Part shown: positions 43,501-55,000 of the stretch, piece after piece
Layout of the letters: each line of letters opens with the position of its first letter
How positions within the stretch are numbered: the first letter of the stretch is position 1
Assembly: GCA_965240325.2 (NCBI GenBank)
Contig: OZ251231.1
Coordinates: 1,860,001 to 1,924,000, forward strand
Reading direction: 5' to 3'
DNA length: 64,000 bases
From: Rebecca billardiae RCC1528
Lineage: Eukaryota; Haptophyta
Translations under genes and position numbers: made by a program
The notes under the pieces: model-generated
What the model was told of the DNA's origin: nothing
Databases searched by the model: none
What the model saw: only the letters and a program-made list of their open reading frames with translations

Positions 43501-46500
43501 CAGTTACATGGTTACACAGGTTACAGGGTTACACCGGCCGTTACAGCTCGCAACCGGCCGTCACGGTCCCTCCCACCTGCCAGCTCTTGCCTCAGACAGA
43601 CAGACACTCTGCCCTCCGATGTAACCAGTTACCTGGTTACACAGGTTACAGGGTTACACCGGCCGTTACAGCTCGCGACCGGCCGTTACGGTCCCCACTA
43701 CCTGCCATTGCTCCTGCCTCCAGAGTCCCTGGCCTCCGATGTAACCAGTTACCTGGTTACACAGGTTACAAGGTTACACCGGCCGTTACAGCTCGCGATC
43801 GGCCGTTACGGTCTCCACTACCTGCCATTGCTCCTGCCTCCAGAGTCCCTGGCCTCCGATGTAACCAGTTACCTGGTTACACAGGTTACAAGGTTACACC
43901 GGCCGTTACAGCTCGCAACCGGCCGTTACGGCCCCTCCCACCTGCCAGCTCTTGCCTCAGACAGACAGACACTCTGCCCTCCGATGTAACCAGTTACCTG
44001 GTTACACAGGTTACAAGGTTACACCGGCCGTTACAGCTCGCGACCGGCCGTTACGGTCCCCACTACCTGCCATTGCTCCTGCCTCCAGAGTCCCTGGCCT
44101 CCGATGTAACCAGTTACCTGGTTACACAGGTTACAAGGTTACACCGGCCGTTACAGCTCGCGACCGGCCGTTACGGTCCCCACTACCTGCCATTGCTCCT
44201 GCCTCCAGAGTCCCTGGCCTCCGATGTAACCAGTTACCTGGTTACACAGGTTACAAGGTTACACCGGCCGTTACAGCTCGCGACCGGCCGTTACGGTCCC
44301 CACTACCTGCCATTGCTCCTGCCTCCAGAGTCCCTGGCCTCCGATGTAACCAGTTACCTGGTTACACAGGTTACAAGGTTACACCGGCCGTTACAGCTCG
44401 CGACCGGCCGTTACGGTCCCCGCCTGCCAGCTCCTGCCCCAGACACCCTGGCCTCCGATGTAACCAGTTACCTGGTTACACAGGTTACAAGGTTACATCG
44501 GCCGTTACAGCTCGCGATCGGCCGTTACGGTCTCCACTACCTGCCATTGCTCCTGGCCCAGCCAGTCCCTGGCCTCCGATGTAACCAGTTACCTCGTTAC
44601 ACAGGTTACAAGGTTACACGGGCCGTTACAGCTCGCGACCGGCCGTTACGGTCGGCCCACCTGCCAGCTCCTGCCTCAGACACTCTGGCCTCCGATGTAA
44701 CCAGTTACCTGGTTACACAGGTTACAAGGTTACACCGGCCGTTACAGCTCGCGATCGGCCGTTACGGTCTCCACTACCTGCCATTGCTCCTGCCTCCAGA
44801 GTCCCTGGCCTCCGATGTAACCAGTTACCTGGTTACACAGGTTACAAGGTTACACCGGCCGTTTTAGCTCGCAACCGGCCGTTACGGTCCCTCCCACCTG
44901 CCAGCTCTTGCCTCAGACAGACAGACACTCTGCCCTCCGATGTAACCAGTTACCTGGTTACACAGGTTACAGGGTTACACCGGCCGTTACAGCTCGCGAC
45001 CGGCCGTTACGGTCCCCACTACCTGCCATTGCTCCTGCCTCCAGAGTCCCTGGCCTCCGATGTAACCAGTTACCTGGTTACACAGGTTACAAGGTTACAT
45101 CGGCCGTTACAGCTCGCGACCGGCCGTTACGGTCCCCACTACCTGCCATTGCTCCTGCCTCCAGAGTCCCTGGCCTTCGATGTAACCAGTTACCTGGTTA
45201 CACAGGTTACAGGGTTACACCGGCCGTTACAGCTCGCGACCGGCCGTTACGGTCCCCACTACCTGCCATTGCTCCTGCCTCCAGAGTCCCTGGCCTTCGA
45301 TGTAACCAGTTACCTGGTTACACAGGTTACAAGGTTACACCGGCCGTTACAGCTCGCGACCGGCCGTTACGGTCCCCACTACCTGCCATTGCTCCTGCCT
45401 CCAGAGTCCCTGGCCTCCGATGTAACCAGTTACCTGGTTACACAGGTTACAAGGTTACACCGGCCGTTACAGCTCGCGACCGGCCGTTACGGTCCCCACT
45501 ACCTGCCATTGCTCCTGCCTCCAGAGTCCCTGGCCTTCGATGTAACCAGTTACCTGGTTACACAGGTTACAAGGTTACACCGGCCGTTACAGCTCGCGAC
45601 CGGCCGTTACGGTCCCCACTACCTGCCATTGCTCCTGCCTCCAGAGTCCCTGGCCTCCGATGTAACCAGTTACCTGGTTACACAGGTTACAAGGTTACAC
45701 CGGCCGTTACAGCTCGCAACCGGCCGTTACGGTCTCCACCTGCCAGCTCCTGCCTCCAGAGTCCCTGGCCTCCGATGTAACCAGTTACCTGGTTACACAG
45801 GTTACAAGGTTACACCGGCCGTTACAGCTCGCGACCGGCCGTTACGGTCCCCACTACCTGCCATTGCTCCTGCCTCCAGAGTCCCTGGCCTTCGATGTAA
45901 CCAGTTACCTGGTTACACAGGTTACACGGTTACACCGGCCGTTACAGCTCGCGACCGGCCGTTACGGTCCCCACTACCTGCCATTGCTCCTGCCTCCAGA
46001 GTCCCTGGCCTCCGATGTAACCAGTTACCTGGTTACACAGGTTACAAGGTTACACCGGCCGTTACAGCTCGCGACCGGCCGTTACGGTCTCCACTACCTG
46101 CCATTGCTCCTGCCTCCAGAGTCCCTGGCCTTCGATGTAACCAGTTACCTGGTTACACAGGTTACAAGGTTACACCGGCCGTTACAGCTCGCGACCGGCC
46201 GTTACGGTCCCCACTACCTGCCATTGCTCCTGCCTCCAGAGTCCCTGGCCTTCGATGTAACCAGTTACCTGGTTACACAGGTTACAAGGTTACACCGGCC
46301 GTTACAGCTCGCGACCGGCCGTTACGGTCCCCACTACCTGCCATTGCTCCTGCCTCCAGAGTCCCTGGCGTCCGATGTAATCAGTTACCCGTGGTTACAC
46401 AGGTTACAGGGTTACACCGGCCGTCACAGCTCGCGACCGGCCGTTACGGTCCCCACCTGCCAGCTCCTGCCCCCAGACAGAGTCCCTGGCCTCCGATGTA

Positions 46501-46646
46501 ACCAGTTACCTGGTTACACAGGTTACAAGGTTACACCGGCCGTTACAGCTCGCAACCGGCCGTTACGGTCTCCACCTGCCAGCTCCTCCAGAGTCCCTGG
46601 CCTCCGATGTAACCAGTTACCTGGTTACACAGGTTACAAGGTTACA
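40540..46646. repeat. 6.1-kb satellite, unit about 120 bp
   Basis: About 50 tandem copies; most units are exactly 120 bp, with shorter and longer variants. Each unit has several GTTAC words (GTTACCTGGTTACACAGGTT and onward) followed by CTCGCGACCGGCCGTTACGG and a CTCCAGAGTCCCTGGCC segment. Early units (40540-40900) are more varied. The open frames are artefacts of a period divisible by three. There are no CRISPR-like spacers. Confidence 0.95.
41271..45700. repeat. Higher-order repeat, 2286-bp period, two copies
   Basis: Diagnostic variant units (for example those with CAGACAGACAGACACTCTG) recur at offsets of exactly 2286 bp: GCCGTCACGG at 41271 and 43557; further markers at 41666/43952 and 42622/44908. 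Copy 2 keeps in step until about 45700. Confidence 0.88.
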
Positions 46647-47412
46647 GCCCGCGCCCCCAGGTGCGGATGGCGTGCTCCGCAGGCGGGGCGAGCGCGAGCG
46701 CACGGGGCACGGCGCTGCGGGCGCGGGTGTGCCCGCGGAGCCGGCGCATGCGGACGGGCTGTTGCGGGAGAGCATCTGACGCCCTCCTCCGCCGCTCGAC
46801 CTGCGCCACGCCTCTTTCGCCTCGGCTCGGGGCAGCGCGCACGCGCGCGCCGCCTCAAGGCCGGCATCGCCACAACCGACCGCGGGCGCGCGCACCGAGC
46901 ACGCGCGCAGTGCTGCTGCTCGAGCCGCCGGGCTCGCTGGCCCTGGCGCGCGGCGTGGTGGTGGGCGATCCGCTCCGCGGCGCGCGCGTCCGCGCCGCGC
47001 ACGTCGCGTCCGCTGCAGCGCTCGCCCGCTGGTGGTGGAGGGACAGCCGCTGGCCGGCCGGGCGCGCCACGCGCACCTCGGGCGTGCGCACGTGCGCGGC
47101 CGGCTCGGCGTGGCGCTGGACGCGGCCGGGGTCGCGTGGCTGCGCCGGGAGCTGCGGCGGCTATGCGCGCGCGCGCCGCGCCGAACGGCACCGCCGCCGC
47201 GGGCGCGCACGCCGGCGCCGAGGGGAGCGCGGCCCAGCGAGCGGCGGCGGCGGTGGCGGCGGGCGCAGCAGGCAGGGGCGGCGGCTGAGGCCGAGGCTGG
47301 GCTGACAGGCCTGCTGCGCGCTGCGCCCGCGCACGGCCTTTGCCTCGTGCGCCCGCGCGCGCCCGACGGCGGCGGCGGCGCCGACCCGCGCACCGAGCCG
47401 GCCCGAACGTGA
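46647..47412 (+). pseudogene. GC-rich coding-like stretch next to the satellite
   Basis: After a possible acceptor (CGCGCAG near 46910) one frame reads LLLEPPGSLALARGVVVGDP; after about 47030 a different frame reads VVEGQPLAGRARHAHLGRAH and GRLGVALDAAGVAWLRREL. The two could be one broken gene or chance translations of GC-rich DNA. No family recognised. Confidence 0.2.
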
Positions 47413-48473
47413 TGGTGGTTGCGACTTGCGCCTTGCGGGCGTGGCTCGTGGCTCACAGTGGCGATGCCCGCCCGGGCTGCCAGACATGATATACCGAGCC
47501 GAGCGGCCGCCGGGTGGCTCTGCCGGGCCGTGTGCGGGTGTCAGTCGTAGATCCGCTTCCGGGCAGACGGCACAAGTCCGGTCAGTCGTGGCGCGTGTTT
47601 GTGAATATTATTAGTCGTAGTGCACAGTGGCGTCAGATGCCGCAGTCTCAGTATGCGCACTTTAGTAGTTGGCACCGCGCGGCGGCCATGGGCATGGCCC
47701 CGACTCTCCGCTCCGGCGGACTGACCTCAGGCTCGGAGGATCGGCGAGCCCGCCGGCACCCAGCATCTCGCTACTTTCCAGACGTCGACCCCGCGCCACG
47801 GTGTAGTGGCGGGTTGCGCTGCGTACGCCGTACGGACAGCTGGCCGGTGCGGGTCTGCGGCCTGCGCGGCCGCGCGTGCCGCTTAGTTGGCAGTGGTGGG
47901 CTACGCGGCGCGCGGTTAGAGAGAATGAGGGGGCGCACGAGCGCGCGCGGGCGTGGGGCGCGGTGAAGATGTGCACCCAGCGTGCTTCACTGCGGAGGGC
48001 GCGTCTATGACCGCCCACAGTGGCGCTGCGGCGGGTCTCGCACTACGACAGCGGCACACAAGGGTACCGCTGCCATCAGCCGAGTGCGCCGAGCGGCGAG
48101 CGGGCCGCTGATCCACCTGGCGCGATCGAATGCGAGCGTAGTGCCGGTATGTACGCTGCACCGCGTGCACTGCTCGTTTCATACCCGATGACGTCCTGAC
48201 GTAAAGACGATTGGTGGTGAGTATGCTGGCTGTGTGCGCGAGCATGGCCACAACGTCGTGCCAGTTGCGGGGCCCTCTACCTTGAATAGTCCTTGAGTTG
48301 CGGTGCCGCGGTCATGGGTCGCGAGCAGAGTGTCGAAGGCGTGACTGTGTCGAGAGATCGGTGCGTGTGTTCGCCACCGGTTGCGTGACCGTCGGTCTTC
48401 GTCCGCAAACTCGCGTGCTTTCGCCGTCGTGCGCCATACTGTACGAGGTCGTCGCCCTTCCGCCCCCGCCTTC
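47413..48473. other. Intergenic, no gene seen
   Basis: GC-rich DNA without a recognisable open frame, repeat or RNA gene. Confidence 0.4.
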
Positions 48474-48800
48474 CGACGTGTTGTAACCTTGTAACCCTGT
48501 AACCGGTTACATGGCGAGCCGCCTCTCTTTCAGCGCGTTGACGCTGCTGTTTTTTTAATTAATTTTAATCATATGAAAAGCAAGCGCCGCATTATTCTAA
48601 AACAATAATGTGGCAGATGTTTTATTTATTGAAAGTCGACGTGTTGTAACCTTGTAACCCTGTAACCGGTTACATGGCGAGCCGCCTCTCTTTCAGCGCG
48701 TTGACGGCTGCTGTTTGTTTAGTTTAATCATGAAAAGCAAGAGCCGCATTATTGAAAACAATACGACTGTAGCAGACGTGTTATTTATTAATTGTTGAAA
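48474..48800. repeat. Tandem duplication, 163-bp unit, with GTAAC motifs
   Basis: CGACGTGTTGTAACC occurs at 48474 and 48637; both copies continue TTGTAACCCTGTAACCGGTT and end in an AT-rich tail. The GTAAC words are the complement of the GTTAC words of the satellite 2 kb upstream. Confidence 0.82.
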
Positions 48801-49803
48801 GTGATTATGCTGCTATCCAAGCTACTGCGCAGCAGAAAAGTAATCTAGCAGACGGTTTATTTATTTTAATTCGTGGGATATTGAATCATAACGTATGATA
48901 CAATTAGACGCGAGGATTATTATTTATTATAATACTGTTTTCAGAATGAACGGATGTCGTCCTATTTTTCTTATTGGCCATTTCAATTCTTATTGGCCAT
49001 GTCAAGTGCGGGCTAGTTAGTTAAATGGCTGTAACCCGTCGTAACCTGGTTGAATTTTCCGTTGGTTACCAACGTCTTTGTTTGTTGAGCGTTTCCGGGA
49101 AAATGTCCCGAGTCTTACCCTTTCTGATAATAGTAGTTATTGGAATTGTAGTTATGCGATCGTAAAAGTAATTTGTTTCGGTAGAATATTTATTCGACTG
49201 TAGTGGCTGTAACCTTCCCATTTTTGTGAGGTTACACTCGAGTTTCGAATTCATGTGAATTTTCGTTCTCAATAGGAGAAGCGCGCGTGTCTACTGCCAT
49301 TCTCCGGTATGTGTACTTATGGGTGGGATACTTAGAGGGATAGCTATAGTTGACCATTGACTCCTCAAGCACCACTAATGCCAGCAGATCATTGCAACCA
49401 GCTACCCCAGGGGCGGACTGGCGTCAGAGGGCCTGTCCGGGCGGACCCACTCATCCACCGGGAAGCTGAAAGCTCTGGTCGGGGACTTTGGATGCCCGAG
49501 ACTCAATGCCAGACAATGCCAGACGACTCACGAGTCACGACAACGGTGGCATGATCTGATCGCTCAGGAGCCCACGGCGATGGGCTCAAGCTGCGGACGG
49601 GCTCGGAGGTGGAAGCGCGCTGCTGCGAGAAGCGACACCCGCTCGGCCTCCATGCTCGAGCGAGGGAGAAGCCCACCCCTCAGGTCGAGCGCTCCCGGCG
49701 CGTCGAGCGGCGGCCGACTTGACATGCGCGCACATTCGAGACAGAGGCAAACAAACAATCGCGAGGTTGGGCGTGCGGCGTGCGGGGCGGAGCGGCTCGG
49801 GTG
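48801..49803. other. Intergenic, no gene seen
   Basis: AT-rich up to about 49330, then GC-rich toward ISCU. Scattered GTAACC words continue (near 49030 and 49205). No gene supported. Confidence 0.4.
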
Positions 49804-50268
49804 TCACTGCTCCGCCTGCTTCCCCGACTGCGTGGCCTTCCTCTTCTCCTGAAGGTCCTTGATCGCCGCCTTCACCGCGTCCTCTGCGAGCATGCTGCAG
49901 TGCATCTTGACAGGCGGCAGCTTGAGCTGGCTCGAGATGTCCGTGTTCTTGATGTCGCCGCACTCGTCCAGGGACTTCCCGCGCACCCACTCGGTGGCGT
50001 ACGAGCTGCTGGCGATCGCGGAGCCGCAGCCGAACGTCTTGAACACTGCCTCCTCCACGGTCCCGTCATCCTTCACCCGGATCTGCAGCTTCATGACGTC
50101 GCCGCACGCCGGCGCGCCGACGATGCCCGTGCCCACGTTCGGGTCGTCTTTGTCCATCGCGCCGACGTTGCGAGGGTTTTCGTAGTGCTCGATCACATTC
50201 TTGTGATAAGCGCGCGCCAGCAGCGGCGCACGGCCCGCCGTGAGCACCGAGCGTCGGATGGCGAGCAT
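49804..50268 (-). CDS. ISCU: Mitochondrial iron-sulfur cluster scaffold ISCU
   Basis: 154 residues from the ATG at 50266-50268 (MLAIRRSVLTAGRAPLLARA), which gives an Arg-rich amphipathic mitochondrial presequence; the frame is open upstream but that part is not conserved. The mature protein starts around YHKNVIEHYENPRNVG. The three cluster-ligand Cys residues are present (GAPACGD with the conserved Asp, KTFGCGSAIASSS, and VKMHCSMLAEDA). The Hsp70-binding motif LPPVK is intact. It assembles [2Fe-2S] clusters with NFS1 and frataxin in the matrix. The C-terminus ends in a Lys/Gln-rich extension. Single exon. Divergent from the aldose epimerase gene. Confidence 0.98.
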   Translation of the reverse strand: MLAIRRSVLTAGRAPLLARAYHKNVIEHYENPRNVGAMDKDDPNVGTGIVGAPACGDVMKLQIRVKDDGTVEEAVFKTFGCGSAIASSSYATEWVRGKSLDECGDIKNTDISSQLKLPPVKMHCSMLAEDAVKAAIKDLQEKRKATQSGKQAEQ

Positions 50269-50497
50269 TCTGGGGGAGCGCTCACGCCTCGCACGCGTCT
50301 GCCTCCAGCCCTGTCCGCCCGCCCTCTCAGCGCCTTTTGCTGTGCGTCTGGAGATATGAATGCGGGTATTGAACCGCCCGACCAATCAGGAAGCTCCAAG
50401 CGGATACCCAACCGGCCACCATTGAACGGAGTCCGGTAGTTTACACCGGCCCGCATCGAGCCGGGGCGTACCTTGGCCGGCCTCGCCGACGACGAGC
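50269..50497. promoter_or_regulatory. Shared divergent promoter region (ISCU / aldose 1-epimerase)
   Basis: 229 bp between the start codons of two divergent single-copy genes. No defined element visible. Confidence 0.5.
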
Positions 50498-51705
50498 ATG
50501 GCACCGAAGCGTGCGCGCGCGGGTGACACGGCAGGCTCGGACGTGGCGCCATTCGGCAAGCACGGGAGCGAGGCGGTGCGCCTGATCACGCTGCGCCTCG
50601 GCCGGATGACCGTGAAGGTCTCAACGTTTGGCGCCACAATCACGTCGCTTGCGGTGCCGAGCGCGCTCGGCGAGCCGACAGAGACGGTGCTCGGATTCGC
50701 CGAGCACAAGCCGTACGAGAGCTGCCCCTACTTTGGCTGCACGGTCGGGCGCTTCGCCAACCGCATCGCCAAAGGTAGCTTCACCCTCGAAGGCAAGCCC
50801 ATCCAGCTGCCGGCGTGCAACGATCGCGGCAACCACCTGCACGGCGGCGCGCGCGGCTGGGACAAGCGCGTATGGGAGCTGGTCGAGGCGAGCGCGACCG
50901 CGTGCACCCTCAAGCTGCGCAGCGAGGACGGGGACGAGGGGTACCCCGGCAACGTCGACGCCACCGTCAGCTTCACCCTCGAGTGGCCCTCGCAGATCGC
51001 CATCGAGTACGACCTCACGACGGACGCGCCCACGGTGGTCAACCCGACCAACCACTCCTACTTCAACCTGTCGGACGGCGGCGCCACGGACGTGCTCGAC
51101 CACGACTTGATGGTGTTTGCGGACAAGTACCTCCCAACCGATGCCACGTGCATCCCGACGGGCGAGCTCAAGCCCGTGAGCGGCCCGATGGACCTGCGGC
51201 GCCCAACGCCCATCTTCCGCGGCATCCACGCGGCTGACGGGGGCAACGGCTATGACCACAACTACGTGCTCGCGGCGGAGGCCGGTGCGCACGAGGACGG
51301 GCGCAGGCTGCGTCGAGCCGCGTGGGTGCGCTCGCCCAAGACGGGGATCGAGCTGCTGGTGCTCACCACCGAGCCCGGTGCGCAGCGCCGCGCCGCGTGC
51401 GCGCTGGCATGCGCGCCTGCGCTCACGGCCTCGCGGACGCCCTGCCCGCCCTGCTGACCGCCGCCGCCGTGGCTCGCGTCACAGGCATCCAAGTGTGCGC
51501 CAGCAACCACCTCGACGGCACGTGCACTGGCCACGCCGGCCGCGTGTACGGGCCGAACGCCGGCCTCTGCCTCGAGACACAGCACTACCCGGACTCGGTG
51601 AACCACGCGCACTTCCCCTCGACTGTGCTCAAGCCCGGGCACGTCTTCAGCTCGCGCACCGTGTACGCCTTCTCGGCGAGCGCGAGCTCGACCGAGCACG
51701 CGTAG
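50498..51705 (+). CDS. GALM: Aldose 1-epimerase (galactose mutarotase)
   Basis: Two exons, 50498-51377 and 51485-51705, with a 107-bp intron (GTGCGC...CACAG); 366 residues. Splicing restores VLTTEPGIQVCASNHLDGT, which matches the family. Catalytic residues are present: NHLHGG and NPTNHSYFNL (the two His), YDHNYVL (Asp) and CLETQHYPDS (general-base Glu). Other family blocks are FGATITSLAVP and GRFANRIAKGSFTL. It interconverts alpha and beta anomers of galactose or glucose at the entry to the Leloir pathway. No targeting peptide, so cytosolic. Length is typical of the family. Confidence 0.96.
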
Positions 51706-52011
51706 CAAGCTGGTATTGAGCGGCGGCGGCGCGAGCGGTGCGAAGTGCCCGTCCAGCGCGACCTGGCAGCCTCCAGAAGTCGAACGCAAACGCGGCGCCA
51801 CTCACGGCCCACGGCCCACTGCCAGCCAACTCGGGGCCAGGGCGCATGCGCCCGCGGCTGGCAGCGCCGGAGCGACTGCGAGTGCGAGACGAGAGAGCGG
51901 GCAGACAGCTAGCAGCGGCGCGGATCGAATTATTCGTCCGGCCGGCTGCGCCGTGCCCGTGATGATCGAGAGTAGTGATGTCATCTATATAGTCTACACT
52001 CAGTGATGGCC
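51706..52011. other. Intergenic, no gene seen
   Basis: About 306 bp between GALM and the transposon; no feature recognised. Confidence 0.4.
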
Positions 52012-52020
52012 CGCGGTGCA
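52012..52020. repeat. Target-site duplication, left copy
   Basis: CGCGGTGCA, repeated exactly at 58151-58159 on the other side of the element. Confidence 0.85.
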
Positions 52021-55000
52021 TAGCGGGGTCAGAGCGATTTTTTGGCTAAAATAAAATCGAAAATGTTGCCGTTCCTCGCCCCATTTTCATTTTGCGCCTC
52101 GGCCGGCGCGCGGCGACCGGAAAATCCCGAGCGCGTCGGCCGGCGCACCTTCGGACGGCTCAGGGGGCTTGATGGCCTCTGGACGGTCAGGCCCGACGCC
52201 GCGCTCACGCGGCCGCGCGCGCCGCAGCGGCCGATGGCGCCAGAGCGGGGCGGTCTGGGGGAAGGCCATGGCCCTACCGGACTCCCCAACCGCCAACGGC
52301 TCTTTGCCACAGTTCAAATTTGAACGCGCGCGCGCACATCTTCAAGAGCTGCTGAGATGGTGGCGATGCAGGTTGATGAGGGAGCTCCCAGTTCAGGTGA
52401 CGCGCGCGCGATGCGGATGCGTTCATGTGCGTTCAGGGTGCTCATCGGTGAGGTTGACCCAGCCCTCGTCTCTCTCCTCCGTGCGCTCACTCCCCACCGC
52501 CCCGCGCGCGCTCGCGCGCTCGTGCGTCCGTGTCGCCGTTCGGCGCGCAGGCGCGAGCACGAACGTGTCGGCGTCTGTGCGGGTCCTCGCTGACCCGGAG
52601 GCGGTGCGGTTGCTGCTCATCGACGCAGATGCGCGCCGCCAGCCCACCAACTTCCCCGAGATCGAATCCCTCGAGCTCCCGCGCGACACGGTGCAGCAGA
52701 TCAACACGATCTTGTCGGAGGGCGAGCTCGGCAAGTTCTTTATCTCGAAGGCCGAGGGTAAGGAGCTGACGCAGCTCGGCAAGGACAACATCTGCAACAA
52801 GAAGGTGGCGTTCGGCTTCCTCATGGCGCGCGCGCTCGGCATCAAGCTCGAGCTGCCGATCGCCGGCGCGCGCGAGCACTGGTCGACAAACTGGCAGGAG
52901 ATTCTCGAGGCAGCCGGCAACCGCGTGACGAGCAAGCTCGGGCACTGGAAGCAGAAGGCGAAGTCGAAGCGCCAGAAGACCGGCTCGAAGACGCAGGCGA
53001 CTTCGTGCTCCGCGGACGAGACGCTCACCGTGCTCAGGTCCTGGTTCGACCCGGCCGCGCCGGCCGCGCGCGCGTCCACGAAGGGCAACAACTTCTCCTG
53101 CGAGCAGCCGCAGCAGGCCGAGATCCTCGCGCTGCAGCAGAATCTCGTCGAGGCGCAGCAGGCGCAAAAGATGACCGCGTCCAAGCTCGACGCCGCCGAG
53201 ACGAAGGCCGCCGAGCAGGAGAAGGCGCGGCGCGCGGCGAACTCGCGCTTCGGCACGGCGGTGCAGGAGAAGATGGCGGCCGAGCAGGCGGCGGCTGCTG
53301 CGGAGGCCGGCGAGCAGAAGGCGAAGGCGGAGCAGGAGGAGGCGCGCGCGCAGGCGGCGGCGGCCAAGCAGCTCGAGGTGGCGGCCAAGGCGAACCTCAC
53401 CGTCGTGAAGAAGGAGCTCGCCTCCAAGGAGAAGGAGGCCGCGGCGGCCGAGCGCGCGCGCGCAGCCGCTGTCGTTGCCAAGGAGAAGGTGGTGACCAAG
53501 CTCACGAAGGAGGGCGAGAAGCGCGAGGCGAAGATGACGCAGCTCGACGACAAGGTGCGCGAGCAGAAGGCCAAGCTGGACGAGTCCAAGGTGATGCTGC
53601 GCAACCTCAACACGGAGCTCCTCCGGGTGGCGCGCGCGCGCGCGTCGGAGGAGCAGGCGGCCAAGAAGGCCGCGGCCGACTTCCAGCTGCAGCTGCGCGC
53701 GGTGCGCGAGGCGCACGAGGAGGAGCTCGCGAAGGCGATGGCGGCCGAGGCGCAGGTGGAGGGCCTGGGCGCGCGGAATGCCGCGCTACAGCAGCAGCTC
53801 GACGCGCGCGCGGCCCTCCGCCACGGCGACGGGCTCCGACTCGAGCTCGAGCGGAAGACGCAGCAGCTCGCCGACGCGCGCAACGCGCTCGCCGGCGCCG
53901 AGCGGCACCTCGCGGCCGAGCAGAAGGTGGCGTCCTCGCTGCGCTCCGAGCTCAAGCTGCAGAAGACCGCTTGCAGGCAGGCCGAGGCGCAGTCGAAGGC
54001 GCTGTCGGACAAGTTGAAGGAGCTCCCGGGCGCCGAGCCCACGGACTACGTGAGCTTCGACGACCTCGACGCGCAGGCCGCGGAGGAGAAGGAGCAGCTG
54101 CTCGCGGAGTTGGCCGAGCAGCGCGCGGAGGCCGCCGCGCTCCGAGTCAAGCTGGGCAAGAGTGACGCCGAGCTTGCCAAGTACAAGGCGATCGCGGAGC
54201 CGCCCGAGTCGCGCTTCTACTCGCGCAACCAGGGGGGCTACTACACGCTGCCGCTGCAGCTGCTGTGCCTCGTCCTGATCACGTACGGCGTGAGCACGGC
54301 CAATGTCTCAAACGTGATCACGAACGTCGCTCTCTTCCTCAAGGTGCAGCTGCCCACCTACACGCAGCGCACGGAGAGCGGCATGTCGAGCGTGCAGCGC
54401 GTTCGGCTGCCGTGCGAGAGCACTGTCAAGGAGATCACGCACAAAGCGTGCATCGTGGACGACCTCTCGCACGCGATCAAGGAGGAGAAGCGCATCCTGA
54501 GCGCCTACGAGAAGGGCATCGACCCGACGCTCGACTCGGGCTTGAACGGCACGACCGACGGCGCGACGAGCGGCAAGGTCGACTTCCAGGCGATGACCCT
54601 GAGATACGATGGCGAGGAGAAGAGCCGCGTGGTGTGCCTCAAGCCGTGCGCGTCGGGCACCACGAAGAAGAAGGTGGAGCTCATCACCGAGTCGCTCAAT
54701 GACATCAAGGAGGTGGCCGAGGCCTGCCGCAAGTCCTGCACCGATCACTGCTTCAACGACTACACCAACGCCCAGATCGCCGCGCTCGTCAAGGTGAACG
54801 GCTTCACGACGGACAAGGGCGGGGCCGACTTTGCGCTTTCCAAATCCGAAGCCATGCAAACCGCCAAGCGCGAGGCGCTCCATCTCGTCCTCGGCCGCCG
54901 CCACCTCGCCACCGGCCGGGTGCTGATGATGCGCGTCTCGCCGGTCGCCGGCCGCACGGCTCTCGTCGAGTGGAAGGCGCTGCCGACGCTCGCCGCGACC

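Noticed and set aside
40900-46501. Long open frames translating the satellite (for example LVTQVTRLHRPLQLATGRYG repeats)
   Set aside because: The 120-bp period is divisible by three, so frames stay open by chance in more than one phase. There is no start context, no domain and no conservation beyond the repeat.
40540-46646. CRISPR-like array
   Set aside because: Repeat and intervening parts are both repeated in every unit, so there are no unique spacers. The context is eukaryotic.
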